A DNA stretch of 64,000 bases from Aphelocoma coerulescens (GCF_041296385.1 NC_091014.1:10019578-10083577), one strand, 5' to 3'. Positions 13,778 through 26,741 are shown, counted from the stretch's first letter. Notes: a model not told the origin generated them from the letters alone. Numbers and translations: made by a program.

Positions 13778-14551
13778 TCCTGTGCTGCATCACAAGAAGC
13801 GCGGTCAGCAAGTCAAGGAAGGTGATTCTGTCCTTCTACTCCACTCTCATGAGCTCCCACCTGGAGTGCTGTGTCCAGCTTTGGGGTCTGCAAAGAAAAA
13901 AAGGATGTGGATGGGCTTGAGTGGATCCAGAGAGGCCACAAAGATGTTCAGAGGGCTTGAGAACTTCTCCTATGAGGAAAGGCTGAGAGAATTGGGGTTG
14001 TTCAGACTGGAGAAGAGAAGGCTCTGGGGAGACATTAAAGAATCTTCCAGTACCTAAAGGGAGCCTACAAGAGGTGGAGAGAGCCTTTTTACAATGGCAT
14101 GTAGTGATGAGGGTGAATGGCTTTAAACTGAAAGTGGTTAGATTAGGAAGAAAATCATTACTGTGAGGGTGGTGAAATACTGGAACAGAAAATGTGGATG
14201 TCCCATTCCTGGAAGCATTCAAGTCTGGTTAGACTGGGCTTTGAGCAGTTTGGCCTAGTAGAAGATGTCCCCGCTGTGGTGGGTTGACTGTGGCTGGATG
14301 CCAGGTGCCCACCAAAGCCACTGCCAATACCGAGGGGCTCAGCCTTGGTGGGTCTGTCTTGGAGTCACTGGCATGGACTCTGTTGGACACAGGAGAAGCA
14401 TTTAGCAGCTTCTCACAAAAGTGACCCCTGTAATAGCCCCCTGCTACCAAAACCTTGCCATGCAAACCCAATACACCTGCCCATGGCAGAGGGGTTGGAA
14501 CTAGATAATCTTAAGGTCCCTTCCAACCCACATCATTCTATGATTCTATGA
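13778..14551 (+). mobile_element. CR1 LINE, 5'-truncated 3' portion, interrupted by an LTR
   Basis: The sense strand carries the 3' end of CR1 (end of the reverse-transcriptase frame plus 3' UTR). Recognisable segments in order are the GGTGATTCTG block (13820), CCCACCTGGAGTGCTGTGTCCAGCT (13857), CTCCTATGAGGAAAGGCTGAGAGA (13967), GGAGAAGAGAAGGCTC (14010), TGTGAGGGTGGTGAAATACTGGAACAG (14161), GTCCCTTCCAACCCA (14516) and the terminal ATTCTATG repeats (to 14551). The element spans 13778-14274 and resumes at 14476-14551, the gap being a later LTR insertion. Frame-disrupting changes are present throughout, so no protein is expected. Confidence 0.95.
14270..14480. mobile_element. Short LTR-type insertion (201 bp) with 5-bp target-site duplication, nested in CR1
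   Basis: The inserted unit is 14275-14475. It begins TGTGGTGGGTTGAC and ends AACCCAATACA, so it has the TG...CA ends of a retroviral LTR. The flanks are CCCGC (14270-14274) and CCTGC (14476-14480), a 5-bp duplication differing by one C-to-T change at a CpG. Removing the insert plus one flank restores an ordinary CR1 3' end. Both termini match an avian endogenous-retrovirus LTR that I recall as roughly 1 kb long. This copy keeps both ends but lacks most of the middle, including any polyadenylation signal. Transcriptional direction is uncertain (possibly minus). Confidence 0.85.
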
Positions 14552-15626
14552 AATCCAGTAGATTATATTTTTAACTAATGTTAATTAATTATATTTGCAT
14601 TAATATTTAAGAATATTAAAATTTTGTGATTCTGAAACATAATAACACCAAGTTTGGTATTGTGATGTTATCAGCTAGCAATCTTAATCCTCCTAAACTA
14701 TCAACTAGAGCTCATGGCAATAGTAATAATTTTGTCTATAACTTTACCATATTTCTAAAAAGTTGGATCCTTTTTCTAAGTTTCATTTTAAAGGTTTTAT
14801 GTTTCTACCAGACTATCTTTTGGTATGAAGCCCTTAGCACTGCTTTAAAACATTTATCAGTCTGTTGCATTCTGTTAAAATTGGCCATTGTATTCCAGGC
14901 TATTTAGAGGCCATATAGGCAGACAGACACATAGAACTTTCTCTTCAGCTTCCTTAGAATTCAGCCAAAAACCAGGATATGGAGTTCCTTACTTTCTCTT
15001 TTATTCCAAAATTAATGACCTATCTATGGAAAAGTGCTCGAGTAAATAGCAACCTACATTATATCAGAAATGTGATGCTCTGGGGAAAAGAGTAAGAAAT
15101 ATTTCTGAAGAAATTGAATGTCTAATTTAAAAGAAAGTCCCAGTTTTACCTCCACAGTTAAAGAAAAATTAAATCTATCAAGCTAGTTGTCTGGGATTTA
15201 ATGTACCTTTAATGGTTTTAATTGTATAGATAACTCTTTCTGTGAGATCTCTTTTCTTGTCTTCTCCTGGAACTCCTGGGATAATATTTATTTCAGCTTT
15301 CATTAGGCTGTGTATCTTCGATGCATATTATTATGGTTTTTCCTCAGTTATATAAACAAATCATCTGTATTAACACTGTAAAAAATAAAAACTTCAGCAA
15401 AAATCGTTTTGGTTTGGCAAATTTAATAGCAGAGTGCAGTTCAAGAAACAAAGTCTTTCTAGGATAAATTGTTTGCTGTGCTACCTTAAACAAACTACTT
15501 CCATTTTATCTTCTCTACAATGGTGATAATGAAAAGTATTTCTCTGTAAAGCAAATTAGGATTTACAGATGAAGTGCAATAAGAAAAGAATAGTGCATCA
15601 TTATTAAATTATTCAAGTGAATATGG

Positions 15627-15659
15627 TTATTATATATTATTATTACATTATTATTACAT
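15627..15659. repeat. TTA/ATT-rich microsatellite, interrupted
   Basis: Short runs of ATT separated by TATA and ACATT interruptions. Simple-sequence DNA. Confidence 0.7.
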
Positions 15660-18600
15660 CATTTCGTAGAAATTCATAGAAGATATTATGAACAGAATTT
15701 GGTTGCTTCTGCCAAGGCCATCACTACAGACATATACAGACTCAGCAAGCTGGTGGAAAAACTAAAGTATCAAATATATGAAAAGTACTGCATGACAAGG
15801 TTTTGTGAAGATTAAAAAGTTTTGATCCCTTCAGAAAGCAGCGGATGAATTTAATAATCCTATACTATTTCTCTTTAAATATATGTTCCATTAAAACTGT
15901 AGAAATACACAGGTAGTCTCAGAGGAATGAGCTTAGATTATTCATACTGATAAATTGGAATAGATCTGAACTCTGTCTGAATGTAAGATGGAAGACTAAT
16001 CCTTCTGCCTTATTCTGGTTTGGAATAACCATTAGCCTTACAGTCTCAGAGGTTGGTCTCAAGTGATCATTACGGTTGTGCATCATAAATTATCCCCTAT
16101 GGCTCATTAATTGAGACATTAGAGAGATAACTGAATTGTTATTAGAACAAAATACTTGAGAATTGGTCAAGTAATAGCAAAAAGAGAGACCTGGAAGGAA
16201 TTGGTAATGGATCTTATTAACATCTTGAGAACCATTAGAAAGAATCTTATTCTCTGCTGGGAAAACAAGAGGGAACAATTTTCCACAATTTGGTAGTCAT
16301 TAATTATACTGAAAAACAGGCAATACAGGATAGAATTTTAGTTTTACATGGCTTTTAAAATGGTAAGTAAAGGAAAATTTTTTTAGAAACTTTTAAGAAT
16401 TGGAACTTAATGAAATAGGTTGGAAATGCTTTGTGCCCAGGATAAATTTGACAGCACAGAATGCTGGGGTCTCTGCTGACTTATCAAACAGATTTGCAGG
16501 AGAGAATATAAAAAGATTTTTTGACATATTAATTTCTGAACAGGTGACTATTAGAGGATCTTATATCTATATTATTAAGGACTCTCCACTAACTAATTTT
16601 TCCATTACATACAAATACAAGAGCAATTCCTTCATAAGCTACTAACCTATCTTGAACAATGAACTGTGAATTGATATTATTTAATGGGGTATCAAACTCT
16701 ACAGATATTACTTATAGTAGAAAAATTATTTTAGCTTGATTCCATTTAGGAATAGAAATGAACTTCCACTCCAGAATGAAACTTTCCTCACATTTGACTT
16801 CAAAGTGGGGAAAAAAAGCCCACAACTCCCCTCTTCCCCACACTAATAAAGAATAATAAATAATTATATATAGGACTAGTAATCTTTGAAACTGACTTGG
16901 AAAGCAGTACTTAGTTTTAATGACACTTTAATATATTTCCAAAGATGATTACTGCTAAGTAAGAAAGCTGGAGCTGCAGTATAAATGTGTGCTTTTAAGT
17001 GAGGTATTCAAAATAGGTCTTCTTGCAAGCCTTCAAACTAAAATATTCACTTATCTATGAAGGTAAACATTATCCTAAATACTTGTAGCATTAGGTGCAA
17101 AAAAGCCTTCCAAACACTCTAGAAAAAAGCTAACCATCAAGCAGAAAGCAACTTGAAGTGGGAATTCTTAAAACACACTTACAAAACATTCCATACATTT
17201 CAAGGATTATAAGTGGAATTTATTCAGTACACAGAGAAAAAAAAAATCTACAGCTGAGTCTCAAAAGATATGTCTTTCCCACTTAAAGGACACTGATACA
17301 TTCATTGGTAATGTTTCCTTTAAATCATCGATTTAAATCTTGCTTTTCATTTTTATGCCCTTTGATTTTAAGAGTCCTTATCATTATTTTATAGTCATAT
17401 TGATAGTGATGGCAGTTTTATACTACCTTTATATAATGATCCAAGAAACATTGAAACTAGTGGCTAACTCCAGTATGTGCCATGAATATTAGCACCTTAT
17501 TGCATTTTAATGAGGATTATTTCTAACATTCTATTTCTATTCAGACAACCTTGAGAAAGGCAAAGGGATATGAAGCTTCTTGTAGTCTTCTCATTAGCAT
17601 CACAGATAACAGCATATTTTAGATTTGATTGTGGGACATGGAACAGTCTTTGTGGCTGTGTGTCTTCTTTTCCTGATCAGATTAAGGGTATTCTTCTCTG
17701 CATTTTTTTAATGTTGAAATAGGAGAAGAGTTCATAGTGAAAGATTTCTACTTTCTAACCACCATATCCACCTGAGGTGCAATCAATCACATAGTGACCA
17801 TTAATTTGAACAGATATTTCTTTAGAAAATGTCAAGCCAGATTTTTAAAATTATCTTGACAGCCAACCTAATTTTTAGGTATTTAGGAATGATGGAGCTA
17901 TCCATTAACTACCCATTTACTTTATCAGTTATATAAATATTTTTTCAGGTATTTTTCTAAAAAAAATATTTATTTTCTAGCAGAGAAGTAAATCAGAAAG
18001 ACCAAACAAGGAGAAACTCTCAGAATGAGATGATATGACTCTCATGAGTTCAAGTGAATAACCAAATCAGGAACTACAAAAGTACATTTATTTCTCAGGC
18101 AAACTGCCTTGTGATTTGTTTCATGGTCTCCTTGTTAAAGCAGCCCACTCACCAACACCCAGTACATTCACAGGACTCCAATTTTACACCAGTTTGTAGT
18201 TGTAACTTTATACTGGAATAGCAAAAAGGCCAGGAGATGGGAACCAGGAGTAGGTAACCTAATTACACCCTGCTCAAGGTTAATAGCTATACAGTTATTT
18301 GTTCCAATCAAGCATTTTGAGATATTTAAATTAGGAGCCAAGTGTCTCACAGCTGTTTCTATGATCAGTGGAGAGATGCAAACCCTTTCCATGGCAATAG
18401 AGGCTGAATGTCTGGGATGTCATTAAACTGACCTATTACATATATCTTCTCAAGGTACCTGTTTCTGTGCCCCAGGACAGATGGACCTGGGAAGATGTTA
18501 AATTAGCACTTGCAGCTGGAAAAATTAATCTTGACCTCAGTGTCCATAGCAGCTGTGTGCTGAGACACTAAAGATGGGACATGGAGAGGACTGGCAGCTG

Positions 18601-19717
18601 AAGTCTCCTACAGTGCTTAGGTAGAGGACCTTCTCTCCATCTTACTCAGGTCACTGAGGTAACTACACAAAATGCCAACAGACTGTAATGTTTACATGAT
18701 ATATCTTCATCCAGAGAAGAAAATCTTCCCACTTCCCTGATTTCCAGTAGATTCTCCTATTTTTCTGATTTCCAGACTTCTTGAAGAACAATGATCCTTG
18801 ATCTTGGAATTGGAAATGTACTTTCCTTTTCACAAAAGAAATTATTATGACAATAAACAGTAATTGCCAGATTGTATTTGATTTTAATAATCTTGTAAGT
18901 ATTTTAGACACACAATAAATTCAGATATATGTTCTTCTTTAATGAAGATATGTCTGCAGATTCTTAGCTCTCTAGTCCACTACAAGAGGTTATTTAAGTC
19001 TGTGTTTTTAGACAACCCAGTACATCAACTATCTGGAAGCTAAGCATAAATTTTTGACAAATTGTGTGTATTTCATAAGAACAACAGTGAATTTTAGAAG
19101 GTTTTGCAATCTGATCTTTCACTTTGTGAATGTTTGAATAATGGAACAGAAAGTACTCTTTGGACAGATCAACTTCCAGCTTGTAGAATTTTGATAAATT
19201 TCTATCTTGAAATGTCAGCAAATGTAATGGAAATTAGTACAACTATTTGGAAGATGGAGAAAAATGATTAAATAATAGAAAAGACCAAGTTGTTTTGAAA
19301 GAGAAAGTGATAATAGAGTAATCTAGATCTGATACTTCATTCTACAAGGAGTGGACACACCGGCCTGATTCTCTGAACACAGGAAGATTTGAACAGAATT
19401 CCAGCGTTCATGTTCCTTTTCCTCTCTTCAAAGGCTCACTGCCTCTCTTGGTTTTGAAATTGCTACCTAAAGGATGGGTCCCTTTTAGACTTGTGATCCT
19501 AATTTAGTCTTTTGAACTGTATCTGAAGTCAAGAAACTTGAAAGATCCTTAAAAAATTTATGTCAATAATAAGTATAATGAGCTTAATTTGTCACTGCAA
19601 ATGTATGGGAACTGTCACAGTCTGACCTGCGACCATTTTATATTATATTTAAAGTTTGACGCTGAGGTAAGAGACTATTTAGTACAGAATAAATTACATT
19701 TCAGGGAAAAAAAATAA

Positions 19718-19738
19718 CCTCTTGTATAATACAAGAGG
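19718..19738. repeat. Perfect 9-bp inverted repeat, 3-nt loop
   Basis: CCTCTTGTA (19718-19726) and TACAAGAGG (19730-19738) flank TAA. A small hairpin with no known role; possibly chance. Confidence 0.65.
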
Positions 19739-19844
19739 CAGGAAATGTGAATTTGCAATTCAACAATAAATTTAATTTTAAATCTCTTAGTTGTCAATAA
19801 CTGGAAGGAGGCATCTAATGCCAGCCACCAAATTCTTTTTAAAT

Positions 19845-19880
19845 CTTTGAACTATACTATTACTTTGAACTATACTAAAT
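19845..19880. repeat. Short tandem duplication (about 18 bp, two copies)
   Basis: CTTTGAACTATACTATTA at 19845-19862 is followed directly by CTTTGAACTATACTAAAT. Typical replication-slippage product. Confidence 0.75.
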
Positions 19881-22800
19881 ATTACTATCTTTGTTAACCT
19901 TGACTTGTACAAACCAAAAAATGTGGCTTTTAGCACCACACAAGGGAATTTTTACTGTCTATTTTTATATAGATTGGAGCAAGCTAAATGTGTACCCATA
20001 TAATTATTAGTTATGCAAATAGGTACACTAACTTGATTCAAGGAGCAAACATTTCCAATGTTTGCACAGCAAATAAACACCTGGTCTCCAAATTGGCTGA
20101 AGCCAGTTGAAAACCATCCCCTTTTAACTATTTATCATTTTCTCCCAAATCCCCTGCAAATTTTGGTTCATTACACTCACAAAACACTCAGCTTAGCTGA
20201 CAGCTGCTGCAAGATGAAGTGTGTGTATACTTTAAAGGCAATTCACTGCTGGGAGCACTGAGCAAGAGTGTTTTTCCAATGGCTGAAGGGAGTAGAGAAG
20301 ACCAAAGACCTTCAATTAACAGAAGCACAGACATCCTTGGCTCTTTGAAGGTTGCGACAAGTTGCTGAAACTTGGCATTGAGGACTTGGCACTTCAGGCT
20401 TGGCGATAGATTTCTGCTGTCAAGTATGAAAGGTACAGGCATATGGTAAGCACTCAAATAGCTGATGCTTAAGGGTATGGGAAGTAACTCTGCAGAACTG
20501 GCAGCAGATGTTCCTTCAGGATTCATGTGCATTTAGGTCCTGTGGAAAGGCCCATAGCTTTAATCACAACTACTACTGTTTGAGCTATGCTGGTTCCATA
20601 AACTCTGCCTCACCTGTAGAGCTTTCTGTGTAATCCAGCCATTTCCTCCACATCTCAAGACAGTCTTGGCCTTTTTGTTTAATTAGACAGCCACAGAAAG
20701 GGTCATAAAGCTGATCTAATTCTCTAATCATCTCAAATTATGTCTCGTAATAAAAGATTTGGCTTATATAGTTAAAATTGTCCATTTATCTTTCTTTTTT
20801 TTCTTTAAAACCTCAAATTAGGGACAAAGATCTGTAGAAAGAGATTGGGAAGTTTAGAGAAAGTAGCTGGGCTTTAGGGTAAAATACCTCCAGTTAGAAA
20901 AGTATCTTATGAGGAATAAATTATTTTAAATATCCAGTGTTTCTGTTTTCAGTATTTCAGAAATTCAGGCATAAACAATTCTGTTCCATTCATTTGGGCC
21001 TTCTATATATGTGATCTCTTTTACCCATTTTTACACTCTTTTACACTGGTCTTAGCAAATTGATTTTATTTTAAGGAAAGAAATTATATTATCTATGATG
21101 TTTTCTTGATTCAGCTTCTTTATAGCCATTTTTCACTGTTGTCTATCTCAAAAATTCTCTTCTAAGTAGAAGAACATATCTGAAAATAGGCTAATGGTAA
21201 TAGAGACTGAAACAGCAAGAAGTGATCTATGTGTAGTGCTGTGTTCAGTTCTGCGGCAAATTTTGGGGAGAAAGCATTCATGGATTTGTTAGACTCCAAC
21301 TGTAACAAAAAAATTTGTTACCAAAGCAATTTAATATATTTTCTCTCATGGTAATATAATGTAAATGGATTGGAAATTTCAGGCTTGGCAGAATCTGTGC
21401 TTAAAATACAGCTTTTAAAAAATGAAAAAGCAACACTACAAAGTTTTAGTTTGGCATAAATGGTATTTTAATGTATTCATTTAATGTCTAAGCAATAGCT
21501 TTTTCATCTTTAAAATGTGGCAAGATGGTTAATACTAACTGTTGTTTACCCTCTCTTTCACTAGGAAAACTAAGGAACATCAAACATTCTGGAAAGGAAA
21601 AATAGAGCAAACAAATAAATACAGGTGCTGCCTATTTAATAGCAGGATGAAGAATCTAAGATAGGGAACTTCTTGCCACAGCTTGTTGGTGGTAAATTCT
21701 GCATAAATACAGAGCAAGGCTGATAAAGTTCCTGGAAAAGAAAGCTGTCAGGGACAATATTTTAACCTCAGGAAGACCCAGAATCAAACTGTTGAAAATA
21801 TTATGGGGTTGTAAAATTTTATTTTAATCTTTTATATTTTGTTTAGGCATTGACATCCAGACCTTACTGGACAAAATTTATGGGGCTAAATAGACTTCTG
21901 ATCAGATGTAATAAACTGACTGTACACTTATACTATATATTATATACAAGTTTCTTAAAGACTAGAAAATGACTTGGTAAAACTTCTTTGAAAGGATATA
22001 TTTAAATAATTTTTATCAAAACTTTTAGCAAATATTTTCCAGGAAATTTTAGATATTGGACCTGGCTTCACTCTATGAAAAGTCAAAAAATTTTAAAAAG
22101 TCATAATGAAAAACTGGAAAACTGATTGTCCCACTGGTAAATTTACAAAAGCTATCATTAATCCTGAAACCATATCAAAATCTTGAAAATACAGGAATAA
22201 AACTGAAGTGTAATGGAAAGATGATTTTAGAGAAAAAAATCTGTTCGGTATTACATAGGCGTTTATCTCTTTTGGTATTTTAGGGCTTTTGTGCTGTATT
22301 CTCCCATGTAATTCTCTCCTTTGAAGTTCTGAGTTAAATCAACAAGTGCAGTGATCAGAGTGATGTATTCCCATTTCAGTCACAGCTTTGGCCTTCATTA
22401 GTTGTGATTTGAATTTGTCCAAAATTCTTTGTCAAGATCTGGCTGAGATTCCTTTTGTCTTGTTTTGTGAGGGCAGCTTTACTGTCCCAGTGTGAACAGC
22501 TAAGAAGTGTAAGGAGTGTGATTACAACACCTGATAAGTGATTGAAAAATAGTTACAGTCTCTGAGACTCATAGTAATTTGCATTTTTTTTTGCAGAGAA
22601 GGTTTTCTATTCCCCCACTAAAAGTGGTTGTTTGCAGGGTTTTACTTTAAAAAATTTTCACTGCTCATGGTAAATTAACAGAATAAAGCCTGGAACTACA
22701 CTGATGTAAGTTCATTAAAACTTCACAACTACATTTCTTGCCTTTTCCACTCCTAGATCTTTTCAGTAATTTAGCATTATGTACAGCTAGATACATGAAG

Positions 22801-24017
22801 AAAACTATTATTTACTATTTTTATCACCGATATTTGGGTTTTATTTTCTCTTGGTGGTTATTGAAGTCCGTTTCTGTTTATTTCTGCCATTCAAACAGCC
22901 TGGTACAAGCTCTTCTCTGTGTTAATGACACACACCTTGCAGCCAGAGGGCCCTCTGCACATAACTTAGGCAACAAGGATTTCTCTAATTCCCCTTCCCT
23001 TTCATCCCCCATCTGCATGCTGTTTTACTGTGATTCCCCTCCATGGAAACAGCTTGTTGTCTGCACCAGACCTAGCAAAGAATTTCCATAACATTTAAAT
23101 ATGAACTTTGAGCTGTTGAAACGCAGCATTTTGAAAATTGACTTAATAAGAGCCAGGACATTTCCTCCCTGAATTTTCCATGATTTTTCACTATGCCACC
23201 TGTGTGCTCTGGGTAGAAGACTTGGCTTGTTAGTCAGTGCACAGAGAAATTCAAATGATGTGTTTTTTACCCTGAACCTCACCCAGGTCTTTGTAGCAGC
23301 AGTGAGAAGGTTTTTATCCTGGGATGGACCACACAGGATTCACAACAAAATTTCCTGTTACATAACAATGTTTCATCTTTCAGGAGGAAGCCAAAGACTA
23401 AATGAAACGCCATTTTAAATGCCTATTAATAAACTAAGCCTTTGTGAATGATTTACTAATGGGCCAGGACTTTGTAGCTCCACAGTTTAGGATTATTCTG
23501 GAAGGAAACTGAAAGGAGTGCAGTGGTGTGATCTATATAACGAGCAGTAGGAAAAGAAAGGAAGTTCAATAATTAGTCTAGTATAAACTCTCTACAGCAT
23601 CAATAATGAATTAACACTTCTAGTATTTTTCAGTCAGTTACTTTCCTGACTCTATTTTGGTCTTTGTAGGTATAATTAATTCCTCCAGCATCAGTTAGGC
23701 ATCTGTGGCACCCTACAAACATTAATGAATGCATCCGTAAAACAGACCTTGAAGTTTAGGGGTGGGTGCTATGGCACAAAACAAAGACAATTTATATAGA
23801 CTTGGGAAATCTGTGGCAGAGCTGGAAACAAAAGGAGTATCTTACACTTTTAAAAATTTTCTCTATTTTGCGGGGATCAGTTTAATCATAAGAATCTTAA
23901 GTGAAGCTGTTTAAACAGCATATATATTGTTAGTATTTTCATTAAAAGTTTTCATAAAGTCATGTTTAATGAGCATTTAATTTACTGTGGCCATCCATTA
24001 TGCACTGCTTACTCTAA

Positions 24018-24045
24018 ACATGATATAATAAATATTATATCATGT
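24018..24045. repeat. Perfect 12-bp inverted repeat with AAAT loop
   Basis: ACATGATATAAT (24018-24029) and ATTATATCATGT (24034-24045) are exact reverse complements. AT-rich cruciform-type palindrome with no assigned role. Confidence 0.75.
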
Positions 24046-25530
24046 ATGTACTACAGCCTGTCATATCCCACAGTTGCAGGTGTGGACAGCATTCCTAAAA
24101 GCACCAGAACTCATCCCAGGAATGGAATCAGTAAGAACCTGTACTGCATGAAGTGGTCTATCCCACTTTGTGAAGTCAAGAAGGATGAAAAAGTGTCTTC
24201 CAGAGGACATTAGGAATTCCTTACGTGCAATACAAAGTTAGCACAGACAGATCTGTATTCCTTCTTTCCCAGTGAAAGAGAAATGCTTAAAGGAAACACT
24301 AAGAAGGGGTGGCTGAGCAGATCTTGGTGATCTCCAAGTTTGACAAATGAGTTGCTGGCAAAGAGACCTTTTCTGTTCCACCTTAATTACCTCCACTGAG
24401 GAGTTTACCTTCCATGTCTTCATTTGTCATACAATGGCTTCTACATATTGCAGTTACACTGACTGACAGCGATAAATAATAAAAAGCTAAACCTCAAATA
24501 TAATTACCTCAACAGCTGTGCAATGTATTTGAAACCCATTATTCTTTATATTGGGTAAACAGAAAATGTGATTTCAAATTTCTTATAAAAAAGATTTTGC
24601 TGTCTTGAAGTTGCAATAGTTTAGCAAGTATAAACTCAGGAAATATATTGCTGACTTACTGAGTTAATCATCAAAATTTGGATATACAAGTCATGTGTTA
24701 TAAATAGCATCTTCATCAGTATGTCTTTTGTATCTACTTTTTCCTGAAGGCACTGGTAGTCTCAGCTGATACATTTCTGGAAATAAGTTTTCCTTTTTTG
24801 TCTGAACTTGACTCAAATAAAGGAGAAGTTATATAGCTAGATTCCATGTGCTTTTGTGTCTTGAATATTGTTTGCTAAGGTTTGGTTTAAGAAAAGAAAA
24901 ATAATACAAACTTATTCTGATTTCTTATTATAAATCCTTAGTATAAACATAAAATGAAAAAAAAACCCCACATTTCCAATTTGCTGGTGTGCTGTGAAGC
25001 TAATGAAGGCTGATCTTTTACGGATTTGTGTTCTTTACAACCCAAACCTTCCTCCAGCAATAACCATGGCAGGACACAGGCAACAATTGGAAAAGATTAA
25101 CACATGCTGCTGATAATCCTGAAGTACACACTCTCTTTGTTGCCATGCTGGCAGGCCAGCCATCTGAGTGCAATATATAGTTCTGTCTGTCTGATCTAGA
25201 AGCCTTATCTGTCTGAATTTGATCTGTCTTTCCCACAATGGGACTGCCAATTCAAATCTCTTTCTGAGAGGCAGATGACTATTTTCACAAAACTTGTAGG
25301 AATTTAATTTTTTTTAGACTTTCTGCTTTCAAATTTGTTTGAAATGTTCAAAGGTGATTAGGAAGCGAACACAGAGAGAGAAATTAACAGATGGATAGGG
25401 AGGCAGCCAATTCAAATGCACATACCTTTTTTCCTGGGGAAATAGCAACAGCACAAAAATGGCAACAGAATTGTCAGTTTTTTATAAGATTAGAGAAAAA
25501 CCTAAACTTGTTCACTTGACATCCTGTAGG

Positions 25531-25572
25531 GCATTTCAAAGGAGATGATGAGCATTTCAAAGGAGATGATGA
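25531..25572. repeat. Perfect 21-bp tandem duplication
   Basis: The unit GCATTTCAAAGGAGATGATG plus A occurs at 25531-25551 and again, without a mismatch, at 25552-25572. The identity of the copies implies a recent event or active slippage. Confidence 0.95.
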
Positions 25573-26424
25573 GCAAGGCAGACACTTAAATGACACTCAG
25601 GAAATAAGTGCAGTTTATAGAATATAAAGTAAAAATCCTCATGCAATGAAATTGTCTTGCATAGAATAAGAGTTCAAAATTCCTAAATGTTAGGAATTTA
25701 ACAGCAACATCAACATAACATCATGTTTGCCAAATAGATGTGTGGCGAGGAGGAGGGAAATCATCCCTCCCTAGGGAAGTGACTTCCAGGAATCAAAATA
25801 CAGGACCAGTTTGGTCTGTGTTGGGTACATCCTGGATAACAAAGTTTTGATGCACAGAGATTCCTCAGAAAGAAAAACTGGCTGAAGGTAGTGTTCCTCA
25901 TCCTGCAGCGTCCCCAACATACTGACCTGCCTAAAGGAAGGTGCACAGTGGGACACTTTAGTTGTATACAAGCAGACAAGTTGCATACATTTCCTTCTTT
26001 ATGAAAACCCCCAGGGAACCTCTTTGGAGGGATTATTTTTTCTCCCCATAGAAGGTAGTCTCCTGGTCTTACATACTCAAAACAAGCTCTGAACAGTCTC
26101 TAACCAGAGGCAACTACCCTTGAGTTCCTCAGCTTGCACTGTATGCATAAACATTCAGGAGTGCTTGAAACAAAGGCTCCTAAATCCCACTTAGCCATCT
26201 TAAAATTAAGGTGACTACTGCCTTTATGCTAAAATACCTTAGACACTTAAAAAAGTGCTAGTCCTACTCATTTAATGAAAACTTTACTATATATATCTTG
26301 ATCTGTGTAGCTGAGCACAAAGCCTATTGCCTATAAAACCAGTTGTAAAAAGTGACTCTTTTCTACTCCTTTTTTTTTTGTTGTTTCATTTTACTTACAC
26401 TTTAATGACTAATAAATGATCTAT

Positions 26425-26606
26425 ACCTTGAAGGTATCCAGGAATGGGGCATCTAACACCTCTCTAGGCAACTCGTTTCAGTGTCTCAACACCTTAACTG
26501 TAAAAAAAATTTCTTCCTTATATCTTATTTGAATTTACCCTCTTTAAGTTTAAAACCATTACTCCTTGTCCTATAGCTACAGACCCTACCAAAAAGTTTG
26601 TCTCCA
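26425..26606 (-). mobile_element. CR1 LINE, antisense arm of a 5'-inverted insertion
   Basis: The plus strand reads as antisense CR1: CCAGGAATGGGGCATCTAAC (26440), GGCAACTCGTTTCAGTGTCTC, an A-rich TTTCTTCCTTATATCT block (26512), TTTAAAACCATTACTCCTTG (26550) and ACCCTACCAAAAAGTTTGTC (26583). It lacks the CR1 3' terminus; its leftmost bases correspond to the part of the consensus reading GGATACCTTCAAGGT. The adjoining sense arm resumes at the same consensus point, so the two arms together look like one insertion whose 5' part is inverted. Confidence 0.85.
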
Positions 26607-26741
26607 TCCCTAGATACCTTCACATTAGATGAGTTTCTGATCTAGCTGGAAATGTCCCTGCTTACTGCAGGAGATTTGGACTAGATGACCTCTAAAAGTC
26701 CCTTCCAACCCAACCCATTCTGTGGTTCTTTATGATTCTTC
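26604..26741 (+). mobile_element. CR1 LINE 3' end, sense arm of a 5'-inverted insertion
   Basis: Sense CR1 begins near CCATCCCTAGATACCTTCA (26604). It continues through TCTAGCTGGAAATGTCCCTG (26641), TTGGACTAGATGACCTCTAA (26676) and GTCCCTTCCAACCC (26699), and ends in degenerate ATTCT-type terminal repeats at about 26741. The junction with the antisense arm contains a short shared CCAT-type microhomology. Confidence 0.85.

Larger units (their letters stand above)
14552..26424. other. Unique AT-rich DNA with small hairpins and tandem duplications
   Basis: No interspersed repeat, RNA gene or credible exon was recognised across this stretch. Small features listed separately are a TTA microsatellite, an 18-bp duplication, two hairpins and a 21-bp duplication. 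Open frames up to 117 codons (22738-23091 plus, 20188-20532 minus) have no recognisable domain and are treated as chance. Confidence 0.5.

Noticed and set aside
13836..14222. 128-codon minus-strand open frame
   Set aside because: It lies wholly within a sense CR1 copy and is an antisense shadow of that repeat.
14229..14471. Open frames on both strands
   Set aside because: They cross the junction between CR1 and the inserted LTR, so they are composites of two mobile elements.
20188..20532. 114-codon minus-strand frame
   Set aside because: Composition unremarkable and no domain recognised; frames of this length are expected by chance in 64 kb.
22738..23091. 117-codon plus-strand frame
   Set aside because: No recognisable family, starts at a non-ATG codon, and no splice or promoter context.
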